Below, in pieces: positions 22,108 through 31,400 of a stretch of DNA of 50,183 nt; position 1 is the stretch's first letter, and each line of letters starts with the position of its first letter. The DNA lies in IMG/VR virus record IMGVR_UViG_3300030118_003880, positions 1 to 50,183 of that record, one strand, 5' to 3'. Source of the DNA: a virus. Below the pieces are notes generated by a model. It worked only from the letters and a program-made list of their open reading frames with translations. It was not told the origin of the DNA and made no database searches. The position numbers and the translations under genes were made by a program.

Positions 22108-23927
22108 TCTTTATATAATTTCTTTACAACACCATCAAAAGTCGGGGCGTAAATCCCGACTTTTTCTTCTTTACCTTTTACACTAATAACACCAAGATCC
22201 GCACACAAAATTCTATCTTTTACTTTTTCATATGTATATTCACTTATAATTATTGGTGTATTTTGTTTTCTTGTTTCCGCTTCTAGTCTTGCGGCAAGAT
22301 TTACCGAATCGCCAAGTACGCTATAATTCATACGCATATTACTACCCATATTTCCTACAATACAAGTTCCGGTATTCGCCCCAGATCCAAACATTACGGG
22401 CGGTAGATCTAAACCTTTGTCTTTTATTTCTTGATTTAGTTCGTCACATAATATTTCTAGTTCTATAAGTGTTTTTGTAGCTAAATATGCGTGATCTTCT
22501 TCGGGTATTGGCGCACCCCAAAACGCAACAATACAATCGCCGACGTATTTGTCTAAAGTGCCGCCATTTTGCATTATTACGGACGTCATTTTGTCTAAAA
22601 AACCATTTATTAGATCAACCAAGCCTTCGGGGTCGTCTTTTTGCATATATTTTTCCGATATAGGGGTAAAACCAACAATATCTGAAAAAATAAACGTTAG
22701 ATCGCGTCTATCGCCGCCCAATTTCATCAATGAAGGGTCTTTTACTATCATATCTACATATTCTTTTGATATGTAAGTACCAAATTGTCCTTTTATTTGT
22801 TCTTTTAGCTTTTGTTGTTCCCTAAACTTCAAATAAAAGCCGGTAGAAGCCGTTATAAATTGTGAAATCATGGTCCAAGTGACGTCAATCAACAAAGATC
22901 TACCGATTAATTGAAAGCCTAAGAAGCCCGTCATTGAAAAGATGCTTAGAAACGATGCTAAACCCCACATAAAGCCTAAATTCATTACTAGAAGCCATAA
23001 AAGGGCGATAGAAAGCAAAAATATAGCTAGTTCAACGGCAATAGCATAATCCGGAATATATGGGCTATTTGGTACAAGTATTGATTCGGCTAAAGCGGCT
23101 TGTATTTTGTGCGGCTCTAGCAATCCGACGGGTGTTGCGACTTGCGGCATCACCCCCGCCGCCGTGACGCCTATAATTACAAACTTGCCTTCTACATTCA
23201 TTTCTTGAAGATCCGTTTGTGTAGTGTCAATCCATGAAATCCATTTTCTACCATTTAGATCCGTAGAAACCGGTGGTATTCCACGTATTGATATAGATTC
23301 AATACCATTATCATTCGTACTTATAATGTAGGATTTTACGCCCATCAAAGATTTATATATTTGTGTACCAAAAGAAGGCGTCCAACCGTCGGGTGTTCTA
23401 TATAGTAAAGGTATTCTTCTTACTAAATTATCTATTTCGGTGGGGGCGGTCGCTATTCCTTGATCCGCAGACATAGATATTACATCAAGATTTTGGACCA
23501 CCCCGCTAACTTGTATGCCGCCAATATCATTTCCTTTTATTATTGTACCCGTAGTCGGTGGAAATGAACCGGAATTATCTTCAAACATCGCTAATACCGA
23601 AGGTGAATATTGCAACGCTTCGGCAAAAACAGCGTCACCACCAAGACGATCTTTTTGCGGAAAAGCAATAGTCCAACCAACGCCAATCGCACCTTTATTT
23701 AATAATTCAACATGGATCTCCGCTAATCTTTGTCTTGGTAAAGGATACCCGCCTTCACGGCGTACATCTTCTTCGGTAATATTCAAAATAACAAAATTAC
23801 CGGATTCGTTATACGTGGGAACTAAATAATCAAAAGTTCGTAATTTAATTATTTGCGTTGGTACGCTATCAATCAAAAGTGGTATTGCTAAAAGCGGCAA
23901 CAAAATAAGTATTAATTTTTTTTGCAT
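22104..23927 (-). CDS. CHASE2-domain class III adenylyl/guanylyl cyclase
   Basis: 607 residues. An N-terminal membrane segment is followed by a periplasmic CHASE2 sensor (about residues 20-290), three membrane helices (about 295-370), a short coiled linker, and a class III cyclase (about 400-595). Catalytic parts are intact: metal-binding Asp in 'FIFSDIVGFT' and in 'LDKYVGDCIVAFWG', and the transition-state Asn and Arg in 'LGDSVNLAARLE'. The Lys in 'LDKYVGD' and the Asp in 'LGDSVN' favour ATP, so cAMP is the likely product. AAGGA precedes the ATG. It is last in the curli-like block. Such CHASE2 cyclases commonly neighbour FecR genes in bacteria, and the phage keeps that pairing. Confidence 0.93.
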   Translation of the reverse strand: MQKKLILILLPLLAIPLLIDSVPTQIIKLRTFDYLVPTYNESGNFVILNITEEDVRREGGYPLPRQRLAEIHVELLNKGAIGVGWTIAFPQKDRLGGDAVFAEALQYSPSVLAMFEDNSGSFPPTTGTIIKGNDIGGIQVSGVVQNLDVISMSADQGIATAPTEIDNLVRRIPLLYRTPDGWTPSFGTQIYKSLMGVKSYIISTNDNGIESISIRGIPPVSTDLNGRKWISWIDTTQTDLQEMNVEGKFVIIGVTAAGVMPQVATPVGLLEPHKIQAALAESILVPNSPYIPDYAIAVELAIFLLSIALLWLLVMNLGFMWGLASFLSIFSMTGFLGFQLIGRSLLIDVTWTMISQFITASTGFYLKFREQQKLKEQIKGQFGTYISKEYVDMIVKDPSLMKLGGDRRDLTFIFSDIVGFTPISEKYMQKDDPEGLVDLINGFLDKMTSVIMQNGGTLDKYVGDCIVAFWGAPIPEEDHAYLATKTLIELEILCDELNQEIKDKGLDLPPVMFGSGANTGTCIVGNMGSNMRMNYSVLGDSVNLAARLEAETRKQNTPIIISEYTYEKVKDRILCADLGVISVKGKEEKVGIYAPTFDGVVKKLYKD

Positions 23928-23949
23928 TTCTATTCCTTTTCGGTATAAT
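23921..23949 (+). promoter_or_regulatory. Plus-strand promoter candidate for a small RNA
   Basis: TTTGCA, 17-bp spacer and a perfect TATAAT at 23944-23949, facing away from the cyclase gene into a 170-bp stretch with no gene. The -35 matches consensus at only four positions. Confidence 0.4.
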
Positions 23950-23955
23950 TCTATT

Positions 23956-24119
23956 ACTTTATGTTTTTTTAAATAAGTTTGACATAATGTTAAAAAATAT
24001 CACGGTGCAGAAGCGTGACGGGGTGGTTTTTGAGATTATTTATCCACCCCACCTTTTCTAACTATCTCCTATTCTTAGATAGTTAATGGGATCGTTTTAG
24101 GGTAGCGGTCCCATTTTTT
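23956..24119 (+). ncRNA. Candidate structured small RNA between cyclase and FecR genes
   Basis: The 190-bp gap between the cyclase start and FecR stop holds no gene but four successive hairpins: CACG/CGTG at 24001-24017, GGGGTGG/CCACCCC at 24020-24050, AACTATCT/AGATAGTT at 24060-24084, and TGGGA/TCCCA with inner pairs at 24087-24113 followed by TTTTTT. Read on the plus strand this ends as an intrinsic terminator. With the promoter at 23921 it would give an RNA of about 160 nt. The loop of the third hairpin and its stem edge carry UCUCCU, complementary to Shine-Dalgarno sequences. The same structures on the minus strand could instead be a cyclase leader. Confidence 0.35.
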
Positions 24120-25293
24120 AACCCCCACTTTGTTTAATTGTAATCCTACTATCGGAACCACCATTTACTAAAATCGTTTGACTTTTGCCGTCTTGAATCA
24201 ATATTACGGTATATGAATTATTGCCATTAATATTTATTTGTGCGGTAGCGTTTGACGCTTCACGTTGTAGTGTCAATATTTCACCCGTCATAAATGTAAT
24301 GATTCCGGTTTCTAAATCTTGTCCAAATTTTGTACCACGTAATTGTACGCCCGATAAATTTTGTGCAAGTGCATCTTCTTCTTCTTGCACATCAAGTTCG
24401 TCCAATATATCTAAAAGATCTACTAGAAATGTTGTATCGGCTAAATAATCTATATCAAGTTCTTGGAAATCTTTTAGTTCGTCTTGTAGTAGATCCGAAG
24501 AATCAAGATAATCTATATCAAGATCGTTAAAATCTAAAATATCATTTTGTGCGGAAGTTGTTTCTTCATTTATTATTTGTTCTTCTTGTGGCGGAACAAC
24601 AATTAAATAATTATCTATAAGATCTAATGTAAGATCTAAAATTACAGGTTTAGAAGGTGGGCTTTCAAATACGCTAACGGTAGTCGCTTGATATGGTTCA
24701 TTTAAAATCACGGATCCGGTAGCGGTAAAAACTTCAATTTCACCACTTGCACTTCCGTCCGCCGAAGGCAAAAGAATAACTAGAGAGCGCCCGAACTCGT
24801 CAACGACGGTTGAAAAATCTGTACCGCGAATCGCTATATTGGCGGTTGGTGTTTTTAGTGTAATGTTTTGTTTTGCTATTTTATTTAAAGATCCACTAAC
24901 AAATCGTGTTGTGCCAATAGCAAAAGTCAAAGCCATTTTAGATTTTGATGGGTCCGGATCGTAGATATATTCGTCAATAAGAAGCTGACTATGCTCGGTC
25001 ATACGAACAATAGAATCGTCAAGAAAAGTGATAGCCATACGACCGTTTTTCGTTATGGCTTCATCATTAGTTTTAACGCCTAATTTTAAGGCGGCGTCTT
25101 TGGTTTCTAACCTTGATATTATTTGACCATTACCCGATAGTTCGGATATGTCACCTATATCAACAGCTTGTTGAGGTTCCGCCGTCGTTCTGAACGACAC
25201 AAATATTACTATTGCTAGTATTTGAAAGGATTTTAAGGTAATCCCGTGCCAACGTAGAACTTTGCGTAATATTAACCGTATTTGATGAACCAT
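24118..25293 (-). CDS. FecR-domain secreted protein
   Basis: 391 residues. A signal sequence ('ILAIVIFVSFRTTA') is followed by a FecR domain at about residues 45-190, with 'LKLGVKTNDEAITKNGRMAITFLDDSIVRM' and 'LKTPTANIAIRGTDFSTVVDEFG'. An acidic Asp/Leu-rich region with repeats such as 'ELDIDYL' follows, then a C-terminal beta-rich tail. FecR domains act in the periplasm or at the cell surface. The gene overlaps the curlin-like gene by 134 bp, so the signal peptide is encoded in the same DNA as the curlin C-terminus in another frame. The true start is therefore uncertain. Confidence 0.85.
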   Translation of the reverse strand: MVHQIRLILRKVLRWHGITLKSFQILAIVIFVSFRTTAEPQQAVDIGDISELSGNGQIISRLETKDAALKLGVKTNDEAITKNGRMAITFLDDSIVRMTEHSQLLIDEYIYDPDPSKSKMALTFAIGTTRFVSGSLNKIAKQNITLKTPTANIAIRGTDFSTVVDEFGRSLVILLPSADGSASGEIEVFTATGSVILNEPYQATTVSVFESPPSKPVILDLTLDLIDNYLIVVPPQEEQIINEETTSAQNDILDFNDLDIDYLDSSDLLQDELKDFQELDIDYLADTTFLVDLLDILDELDVQEEEDALAQNLSGVQLRGTKFGQDLETGIITFMTGEILTLQREASNATAQININGNNSYTVILIQDGKSQTILVNGGSDSRITIKQSGG

Positions 25294-25897
25294 CTAAATC
25301 CAAATAAAAATAGCCACTATCGCTTGATGTAGTACCACCATAACCACTTCCGGAAAAGTTTATGGTATTACTTGATCCATTTATATCCATATAGTTTATT
25401 GCGTTTGCATAATCTATATCAAAATCAAACGTGTTGGACCCACCTAGAATAATCCAATCCATATCAAGGTAAGATGAATCCGCATCTTCGGCAATTTTTA
25501 TATCGGCGGTATTACTTGATCCGGTGACGTCAATATTCATATTTATATAGTCACTAGATATAAGACCGGAAGAATTTACAAGTAAATCCCATACATTAGA
25601 ATCACCATCAAATTCAAAAAAGCCGGTGATATTGTCACCATCTATCGCATCGGATCTAAAAATATTTGATGATCCAATTTGATTAATGTCTAAGATCATG
25701 GAAGCACCATCAAGGTCAAGCGCAGTCATTTGACCGCTTTGAGCCGAAGTGCCACCAATAAGGTTAGAAGATCCCAATTGTTCAAGATCAATAGCGGCAT
25801 TTGAACCGGATTGATCTACGCTTACTTCATTATCTCCGAAAACTAACGGCGAATTTATGGCTATAAAAAATAATGAAAACAATAATTTATTCTTCAT
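25160..25897 (-). CDS. Curlin-like repeat protein (secreted amyloid candidate)
   Basis: 245 residues from ATG 25897, just inside the CsgG stop. A signal peptide ends near 'LVFG'. The mature part is made of repeats with G-S-S-N at about 20-30 residue spacing, several in the curlin form Q-x-G-x-x-N ('LEQLGSSN', 'INQIGSSN'), ending with 'GSSNTVNITQSS'. Low Lys/Arg, high Ser, Asn, Asp and Gly. The extreme C-terminus has two cysteines. In curli, such repeats form the amyloid fibre after export through CsgG. The repeats are more irregular and more acidic than CsgA, so a divergent curlin is inferred. Confidence 0.78.
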   Translation of the reverse strand: MKNKLLFSLFFIAINSPLVFGDNEVSVDQSGSNAAIDLEQLGSSNLIGGTSAQSGQMTALDLDGASMILDINQIGSSNIFRSDAIDGDNITGFFEFDGDSNVWDLLVNSSGLISSDYINMNIDVTGSSNTADIKIAEDADSSYLDMDWIILGGSNTFDFDIDYANAINYMDINGSSNTINFSGSGYGGTTSSDSGYFYLDLDGSSNTVNITQSSTLARDYLKILSNTSNSNICVVQNDGGTSTSC

Positions 25898-26696
25898 GTT
25901 TCCAATATCCCCTGTCATAACCGACAGATATAATATCTAATAATGCACTTTCTATTGATTTTTGTAAAGCTATCGTGGTGCTTTCATTGGACGCACTTCC
26001 GATTTCTATTTCTACTAATTCGGTACCCGCTTCAATAAATTTAAAAACATCGTTTGACCTACCGTGCGAATATATTGTTTTTGTCTTTGTAGATTCAATC
26101 AAGACTTCACCGGTATTGACGCTAATCATACGCAAACTTATTGTAATATGGTCGGTCCTGTACATTTCTGAAACACCCACGCCCAACCATCTGGCGCCGA
26201 CGCCTCCGCTAGTTCGGTTGGTTTCATAAGCTATAACCGCCCCTTCAAAAAGGATTCCGGCAAACAAAAGCGGTAGTAAAACTTTTTCTTCTTTTAGTTG
26301 TTCCCTAGTGCTTCTTATGAGTTGTCTTTCACGGGTTAGGTTTTCCAATCCGCCCCGTTCTACTACACGAAAGAATTTGCCATCGGACACTTGTTTTAAA
26401 GTTCGGATAAGTAATGCCGAAGGTTGTTGTGTTATTGCACTAGAAAAAAGCGCAAATTCACTATTGCTTTTTCTTTGTCCGGTTTGATCCGTAAATCCGG
26501 TTGGATATACCGCCACTACCGGCGGATTTATTGGTTTTGGTACAAGTGCTAATTTAGGATCTATTGGTAATTGATATGGTACGTCTAATCCTTTACTTGG
26601 AAAACGCTCGGCATATGTATCTTCTCTAACGTCTAGTATTGAACAACTAGAAAGTAAAAGAACCAATAGGTAAGGTAATTTCGGTCGTATTTCCAT
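25887..26696 (-). CDS. csgG: CsgG-like outer-membrane curli secretion channel
   Basis: About 269 residues from ATG 26696. Lipoprotein signal with the lipobox 'LSSC'. The rest follows CsgG closely: 'VVAVYPTGFTDQTGQRKS', 'FFRVVERGGLENLTRERQLIRSTRE', 'LLFAGILFEGAVIAYETNRTSGGVGARWLGVGVS', 'DHITISLRMISVNTGEVL', and 'KTKTIYSHGRSNDVFKF'. CsgG forms a nonameric pore in the outer membrane. It lies directly behind CsgF and before the curlin-like gene, overlapping both. Function beyond secretion, for example in late lysis or phage release, is possible. Confidence 0.95.
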   Translation of the reverse strand: MEIRPKLPYLLVLLLSSCSILDVREDTYAERFPSKGLDVPYQLPIDPKLALVPKPINPPVVAVYPTGFTDQTGQRKSNSEFALFSSAITQQPSALLIRTLKQVSDGKFFRVVERGGLENLTRERQLIRSTREQLKEEKVLLPLLFAGILFEGAVIAYETNRTSGGVGARWLGVGVSEMYRTDHITISLRMISVNTGEVLIESTKTKTIYSHGRSNDVFKFIEAGTELVEIEIGSASNESTTIALQKSIESALLDIISVGYDRGYWKHEE

Positions 26697-27153
26697 CGGC
26701 ATCGGTAATTTTTAAGGTTATCATTGAACCATCTTCGCTTACAGAATACTCAATTGTCGTCCCCATAAATTCAAGGGTCCCCGACGTCTGTGGGGTTTCA
26801 CCGAAAAGTTGATCTACAAGTTGTCTTGAAAGTTGTGCATAAATTCTACTTTCAAGGTTCCTTAAAAAACGTTGAAGGGTGGTGTTTTCAAAATCACGTT
26901 TTTGTTGTTCTTTAAGCGCCTTGATTTCGGCAACAATGTCAGCTTTACGATTGAACTCTTGATTTTCAATGGTGAGCCAGTGGCTTGATACCCCGACACC
27001 GGAGAAGCTGGGGTTCTTAAATTTATGCGTTATTTCGTCGGCTTTTAGGTTTTGAATAAAGATCATACCAAACAAAACAATACCAATAATAGCAACAAGA
27101 CGGATTATAAAATCCTTTTCTTTAGCGTCACTTTTGTTTGTTTTTTTTGTCAT
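26647..27153 (-). CDS. csgF: CsgF-like curli pore accessory protein
   Basis: 168 residues. A basic N-terminus and a hydrophobic signal ('LVAIIGIVLFGMIFI') precede 'THKFKNPSFSGVGVSSHWLTIENQEFN', the segment that in CsgF plugs into the CsgG channel. A helical middle and a beta C-terminal part follow. AAGGA precedes ATG 27153. It overlaps the CsgG start by about 50 bp. It should cap the pore and couple nucleation to secretion. Confidence 0.9.
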   Translation of the reverse strand: MTKKTNKSDAKEKDFIIRLVAIIGIVLFGMIFIQNLKADEITHKFKNPSFSGVGVSSHWLTIENQEFNRKADIVAEIKALKEQQKRDFENTTLQRFLRNLESRIYAQLSRQLVDQLFGETPQTSGTLEFMGTTIEYSVSEDGSMITLKITDADGNTTEITLPIGSFTF

Positions 27154-27382
27154 TTTCCTTTTGTAATTCTAAAACCGTATTTACCTTTTGCTGTAATCGT
27201 ATCATATCTTGATCTAGTAGGCGAAGTTGATCGGTTAGACGTATGATGGTTTTTTTCATATTATCTATTGCCGGATCAATCGTCCTAGTAATTGTGATCC
27301 AAACGTAATATACAAAATATCCAAGACCAACAACCATGACCGTAGTAAAACCAAACTTTTCTATAAGGCTTACTATGTCCAT
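27128..27382 (-). CDS. Small membrane protein with coiled coil (84 aa)
   Basis: 84 residues from ATG 27382, ATGA-coupled to the upstream gene. 'MDIVSLIEKFGFTTVMVVGLGYFVYYVW' is one membrane helix, followed by a long coiled coil with many Gln and Leu and a Lys-rich end. It is a paralogue by layout and N-terminal sequence of the next protein upstream. It overlaps the CsgF start by 26 bp. Such proteins are common in marine phages and could be holin-like or membrane anchors. Confidence 0.6.
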   Translation of the reverse strand: MDIVSLIEKFGFTTVMVVGLGYFVYYVWITITRTIDPAIDNMKKTIIRLTDQLRLLDQDMIRLQQKVNTVLELQKENDKKNKQK

Positions 27383-27675
27383 CAATCCCTTCTAGCATCT
27401 ATTTTCCCATCTTCAACAAAGTTTTCGGCACGGGCGATTCTATCTAAATCGGGCGGTAAATTTAACGCACTTGAAACACTTGTATCAATCCGGATCATAT
27501 CATTATTCATAATGGACGCCCTAGTGATCAACATTTTAGAAATACCTTCTACGGTCTTAATATCGTCCACTAGATTACCCATTAATTGTTTCATAATTAG
27601 GAATATAAAATATCCCATAACAAGACCACCGGCTATCGGTAATCCTACATCTTCTATAAGACTAAATACTTCCAA
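27382..27675 (-). CDS. Small membrane protein with coiled coil (97 aa)
   Basis: 97 residues. TTG start at 27675, five bases after GAGGAC; no ATG fits. 'MEVFSLIEDVGLPIAGGLVMGYFIFLIM' is the membrane helix, followed by an amphipathic region and an acidic end. Same layout as the downstream gene, suggesting a tandem duplication. Its stop overlaps the next start as ATGA. Confidence 0.6.
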   Translation of the reverse strand: MEVFSLIEDVGLPIAGGLVMGYFIFLIMKQLMGNLVDDIKTVEGISKMLITRASIMNNDMIRIDTSVSSALNLPPDLDRIARAENFVEDGKIDARRD

Positions 27676-28053
27676 TTAGTCCTCGCCTTTGAATGATTTT
27701 GAACTACCCGAAGTACCGGCATATAAACCGAACCATGCGGCACCGGCACCAACGATCACCGATATTAAACCGCTTTGTTCAAAATTTGGGGCTTCTAAAG
27801 CCATAAACCACATCGTAGATTTATAAAGTAATACTATATAAACCGTCAAAAATAGTCTTGGAAATATACGCCAACTATCAACCGCCCTAGCTAAATGAAT
27901 CCAACGTTGATGCGGATTCACTTTATCGGCGGATTCTAAATCCCGTATTTTATCTTTTAAATCTGAAATTTCTTGAATCATAGCCATAAACTTATTCAAA
28001 TCCATTTCTACTTCATTGCGGTCCATGTCACCGCCAAATCTACCGTCATTCAT
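27676..28053 (-). CDS. Membrane protein, holin-like (125 aa)
   Basis: 125 residues with an excellent GGAGGATAATT site. A charged helical first half is followed by two membrane helices ('IFPRLFLTVYIVLLYKSTMWFM' and 'LISVIVGAGAAWFGLYAGTSG'). The second half matches my memory of small holin-like proteins in cyanophages and other marine phages. It heads the membrane-gene triplet that leads into the curli block. It could be a second holin besides the 55-residue one. Confidence 0.6.
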   Translation of the reverse strand: MNDGRFGGDMDRNEVEMDLNKFMAMIQEISDLKDKIRDLESADKVNPHQRWIHLARAVDSWRIFPRLFLTVYIVLLYKSTMWFMALEAPNFEQSGLISVIVGAGAAWFGLYAGTSGSSKSFKGED

Positions 28054-28055
28054 AA

Positions 28056-28424
28056 TTATCCTCCTATAATATAATCGGCATACCTTTTTAAACCTTCCAA
28101 ACGTTGCGAATCGTTTTCATGGTGATTTTTTATCCATGTAGCTAAATCATTTGGAATATTTAATTCGTCATACTTTTTGAAATCGGTTCTATCTTCATAT
28201 TCAGGTTCCGCAATAATATTGTCGTCAGCATCATATTTTTGTCTTGAATGTGGTATTACTTTATCCACACAATCTAAAGGAAAATTTAAACTTAAAGTAA
28301 GATTACATGATTTACCATCACTTCTAGCAACGCCAACCGTATATTGTATTTGCGTAATTACTTTTTCATTTTTGTAAATCTTGAAAGAATGTGTGTCTAT
28401 CGTATATGTAAAAGTGTAAGTCAT
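28056..28424 (-). CDS. Tail-tip associated hypothetical protein (122 aa)
   Basis: 122 residues, starting 2 bp after the J-like stop. The first 60 are beta-rich ('YTFTYTIDTHSFKIYKNEKVITQIQYTVGV'), with two Cys. The rest is acidic. This pattern, a small protein encoded directly behind the large tail-tip gene, recurs in marine phages, but no function is known to me. It could be a fibre cap or chaperone. Confidence 0.55.
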   Translation of the reverse strand: MTYTFTYTIDTHSFKIYKNEKVITQIQYTVGVARSDGKSCNLTLSLNFPLDCVDKVIPHSRQKYDADDNIIAEPEYEDRTDFKKYDELNIPNDLATWIKNHHENDSQRLEGLKRYADYIIGG

Positions 28425-28426
28425 AA

Positions 28427-31400
28427 TTAATTCAATTGTGTAGTTGTTTCAAATCCACCACCGGCACCACCGGATCCGCCACCACCCGAATATGTTGGTG
28501 TATATGTACCCGCCGTTTGTACGCTAAATGTGATCGCCGTACCACCTATTTCTACCGTTGCCGTTCTTGTAGTACCGGCGGTAGCACTTGCGGTCAATCT
28601 TATTTCAAAAGTTTGGTTTGCCGAAATCGTACCGGCACTTGCCGCATTGACAAAAGTACCACCATTTATAGAAACTAAAGCGGAAGAATTACCGGAAAGA
28701 TTTACTTGTTTTGTACCGGTGAATCCGGATACCGTGACGGTTCCCGAATCTTGCGTAGAACTTGCGGTGGCACCGGTGACGGCGGATATTGAAGTAGGAT
28801 TAAATGTGACCGTTTCAGCACCAAATCTAACCGCCCTAGCTTTTACAAGACAAGTTGTGGTTGTGTCGGTTGAATCCGCATTTATGAATAAATTAAGCGC
28901 CGTATTAGAAGTATGAAAATATGCAAATTCTAAGTGCATAACGGGCAAATCAGCACCATGACCAAAAGCGTCACCGGCATCGTAATATTGATTTCCTTCT
29001 TTTATACCGATAGGAAAATATTTTGTGTAAACGGTGGTGCTACCCGATTTTAAATCAATGTGTATAGATGCACCCCTAATTCTATCGCTTTGAGCGTCGG
29101 TAATATCAAAAGAAACGGTCCCCATATAAAATCCCGCACCGTCACCGATAGATCCTAAACTAACTTGTGTCATAGTAGAAAAAATATTTACGGTTTGTCC
29201 GGCGGTTGCGGTACCTTCCGTTGGTAAAAATAATTCATCTAGTTTTAACAAAGAAGTATTTATAGTTCCGGCGTTCAAAGCACCCGCATTGATGTTTTGT
29301 GTACCCGCCGCTAAACTTTGTACTACATTTGCCACGTTTGTTTGTGTTCCGGTAATACTACCCGTTATGTCCGCTTTTGCTACCGAATTTACATTATTGG
29401 TATCGTTGGACGTTCCTTGACTTGTGACAACATCGGAACTAGCAAGATCATTATTATTTTCATCAACCAAATTATCATCAAGTTTTGCCCCTACGGTTGC
29501 ACCCGCTTCTATACCCGCAAGTTTTGTACCGGTTCCCGATTCTAAAGAATCAAGATCTGAAAGACCGACATTTGTTTTGCTAAGTGTTTGTGTACCGGAT
29601 CCGGCGTTATTTAGACCTAACGTAGTACCACTTAACGACAAAGTAATTTGATTATTTTTTATTGCATTTGGCGCATTGGTCAAATCAAGTTTTACTTGTG
29701 CATCATTTGTCACATTTCCTAAACCGACATCGGTCGCCGTAGTTCCAGATCTAATATTTGACACACTTACATTTCCAACATTGCCAAGACCGACATCGGC
29801 TTTTGACAAGAATATAGATCCACTTCCGGCATTGTCTAACGATATGTTGCCGTCCGAATCTTTTGACAATGTGACTTGATCATTTTTTATAGCGTTTGGT
29901 GCGTTTGTAAGATCCGTTTTTACGGCACCAAGACCCGTAGCGGTCACCGTACCACCACCCGCATTAGAAAGAACACCACCCGCACTAATACTTATTTGAC
30001 TATTTTTAAGGGCGTTCTTGGCTTGTAAAGATCCACTTGAAACTTCCAAATCACTAGAATTTATTGTTAGATTAGAAAGATCATCTTTTACTTGTGCGTC
30101 ATTTGTGACATTACCTAATCCAACCATTCCTTTAGAAACACCGGCTACGGTACCGGTAAAAGTCGGATCGGCAAACATTGTAGCTTTAGATTCATTTGTG
30201 ACGTTGCCTAGACCTACATGATCGGCGTCAACATTAGAATTTAATATTCCGGCGGGTGCGCCCGAAAGATCCGCCCTTACTTGTGCGGCATTTATTACAT
30301 TACCTAAACCGACATCGCCTTTAGCAAAAGACACACTTCCCGCACCACCACCGGATAGTGATAGCGCACCGGATCCACTTTTTGATAAAGTAATCTGATT
30401 ATTTTTAAGTGCATTTTTAGCTTGTAAACTTCCGCTTGAAACTTCTAAATCGGAAGAATTTATAGTCAAGTTTGATAGATCATCTTTTACTTGTGCGTGG
30501 TTGGTCACATTAGATAAACCAACATCGCTATTATCTAAAGTAATACTTCCGCTTCCGGCATTGTCTAAAGACAAAGCACCGGATCCATCTTTTGAAATTG
30601 TTATTTGGTCATTCTTTATAGCGTTAGGTGCGTTGGACAAATCGGTTTTTACTTGTGCGGCATTAAGAACATTGCCTAATCCAACATCGGAATTATCAAA
30701 AGAAACATCGCTACTTGACCCGCTACCACCCGTCAATCTAACCGCACCACTTACCTTAGATATGCTTATATCGTCGTTTTGGATTGATTTAGAAGCGTCT
30801 GACGGGTCTTGTCCTAACCTTAATCGGTCAAGTTTTGTCCTTTCCGCCGAAGTAAATACATTGACACCGGTTGCCGTACCGTCGTCTAAGGAAAAGTTAA
30901 ATGCACCTTCGGTAGATCCATCGGCAAAAGTAGTTTTGTTAGGTTTGACGCTAAATGCGTTGCCCGAACCTACTAGATCCGATTCTACTATTTCACCCCT
31001 TATATCCGCCGAAGATTTATCTTCTACATTAGATAAATTAATATCAACTTTATCATAAACACTATATGACCCACTTACGGAATCGGTGAAAGCGGAATGT
31101 GTACCATTATGCGTTATTGCCCTTAACCAAAAGAAATATGTTGTACCGGCGGTCAATCCGTCCATTTGACCTTGAAAGAATCTTGATACGGCATTTGGTT
31201 CACCGTTCATTGTATGCACTAAATTAGTATCGTTGGTCGGCGTAGAATCTACGGTTTTTCTATAAACTTTTATTGCCCTTAAATTACTATTTGATGGGTT
31301 GGTCCATTTTAAAAGAATACCAACACGATTACTTGTAGCCGTGAAAGATGTTGGTGCGGCTAAAGAACTAGGATCGGTTATAGCAATATTGACCGGTGTT

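Noticed and set aside
28436-28678. Cys-rich plus-strand frame (80 codons) that looks like a small secreted protein
   Set aside because: Antisense to the Gly/Thr-rich end of the tail-tip gene; Cys codons are reverse readings of Thr and Ala codons.
30501-31058. Plus-strand 185-codon frame opposite the tail-tip gene
   Set aside because: Shadow of the repeat-rich tail-tip gene; low-complexity composition and no start signal.
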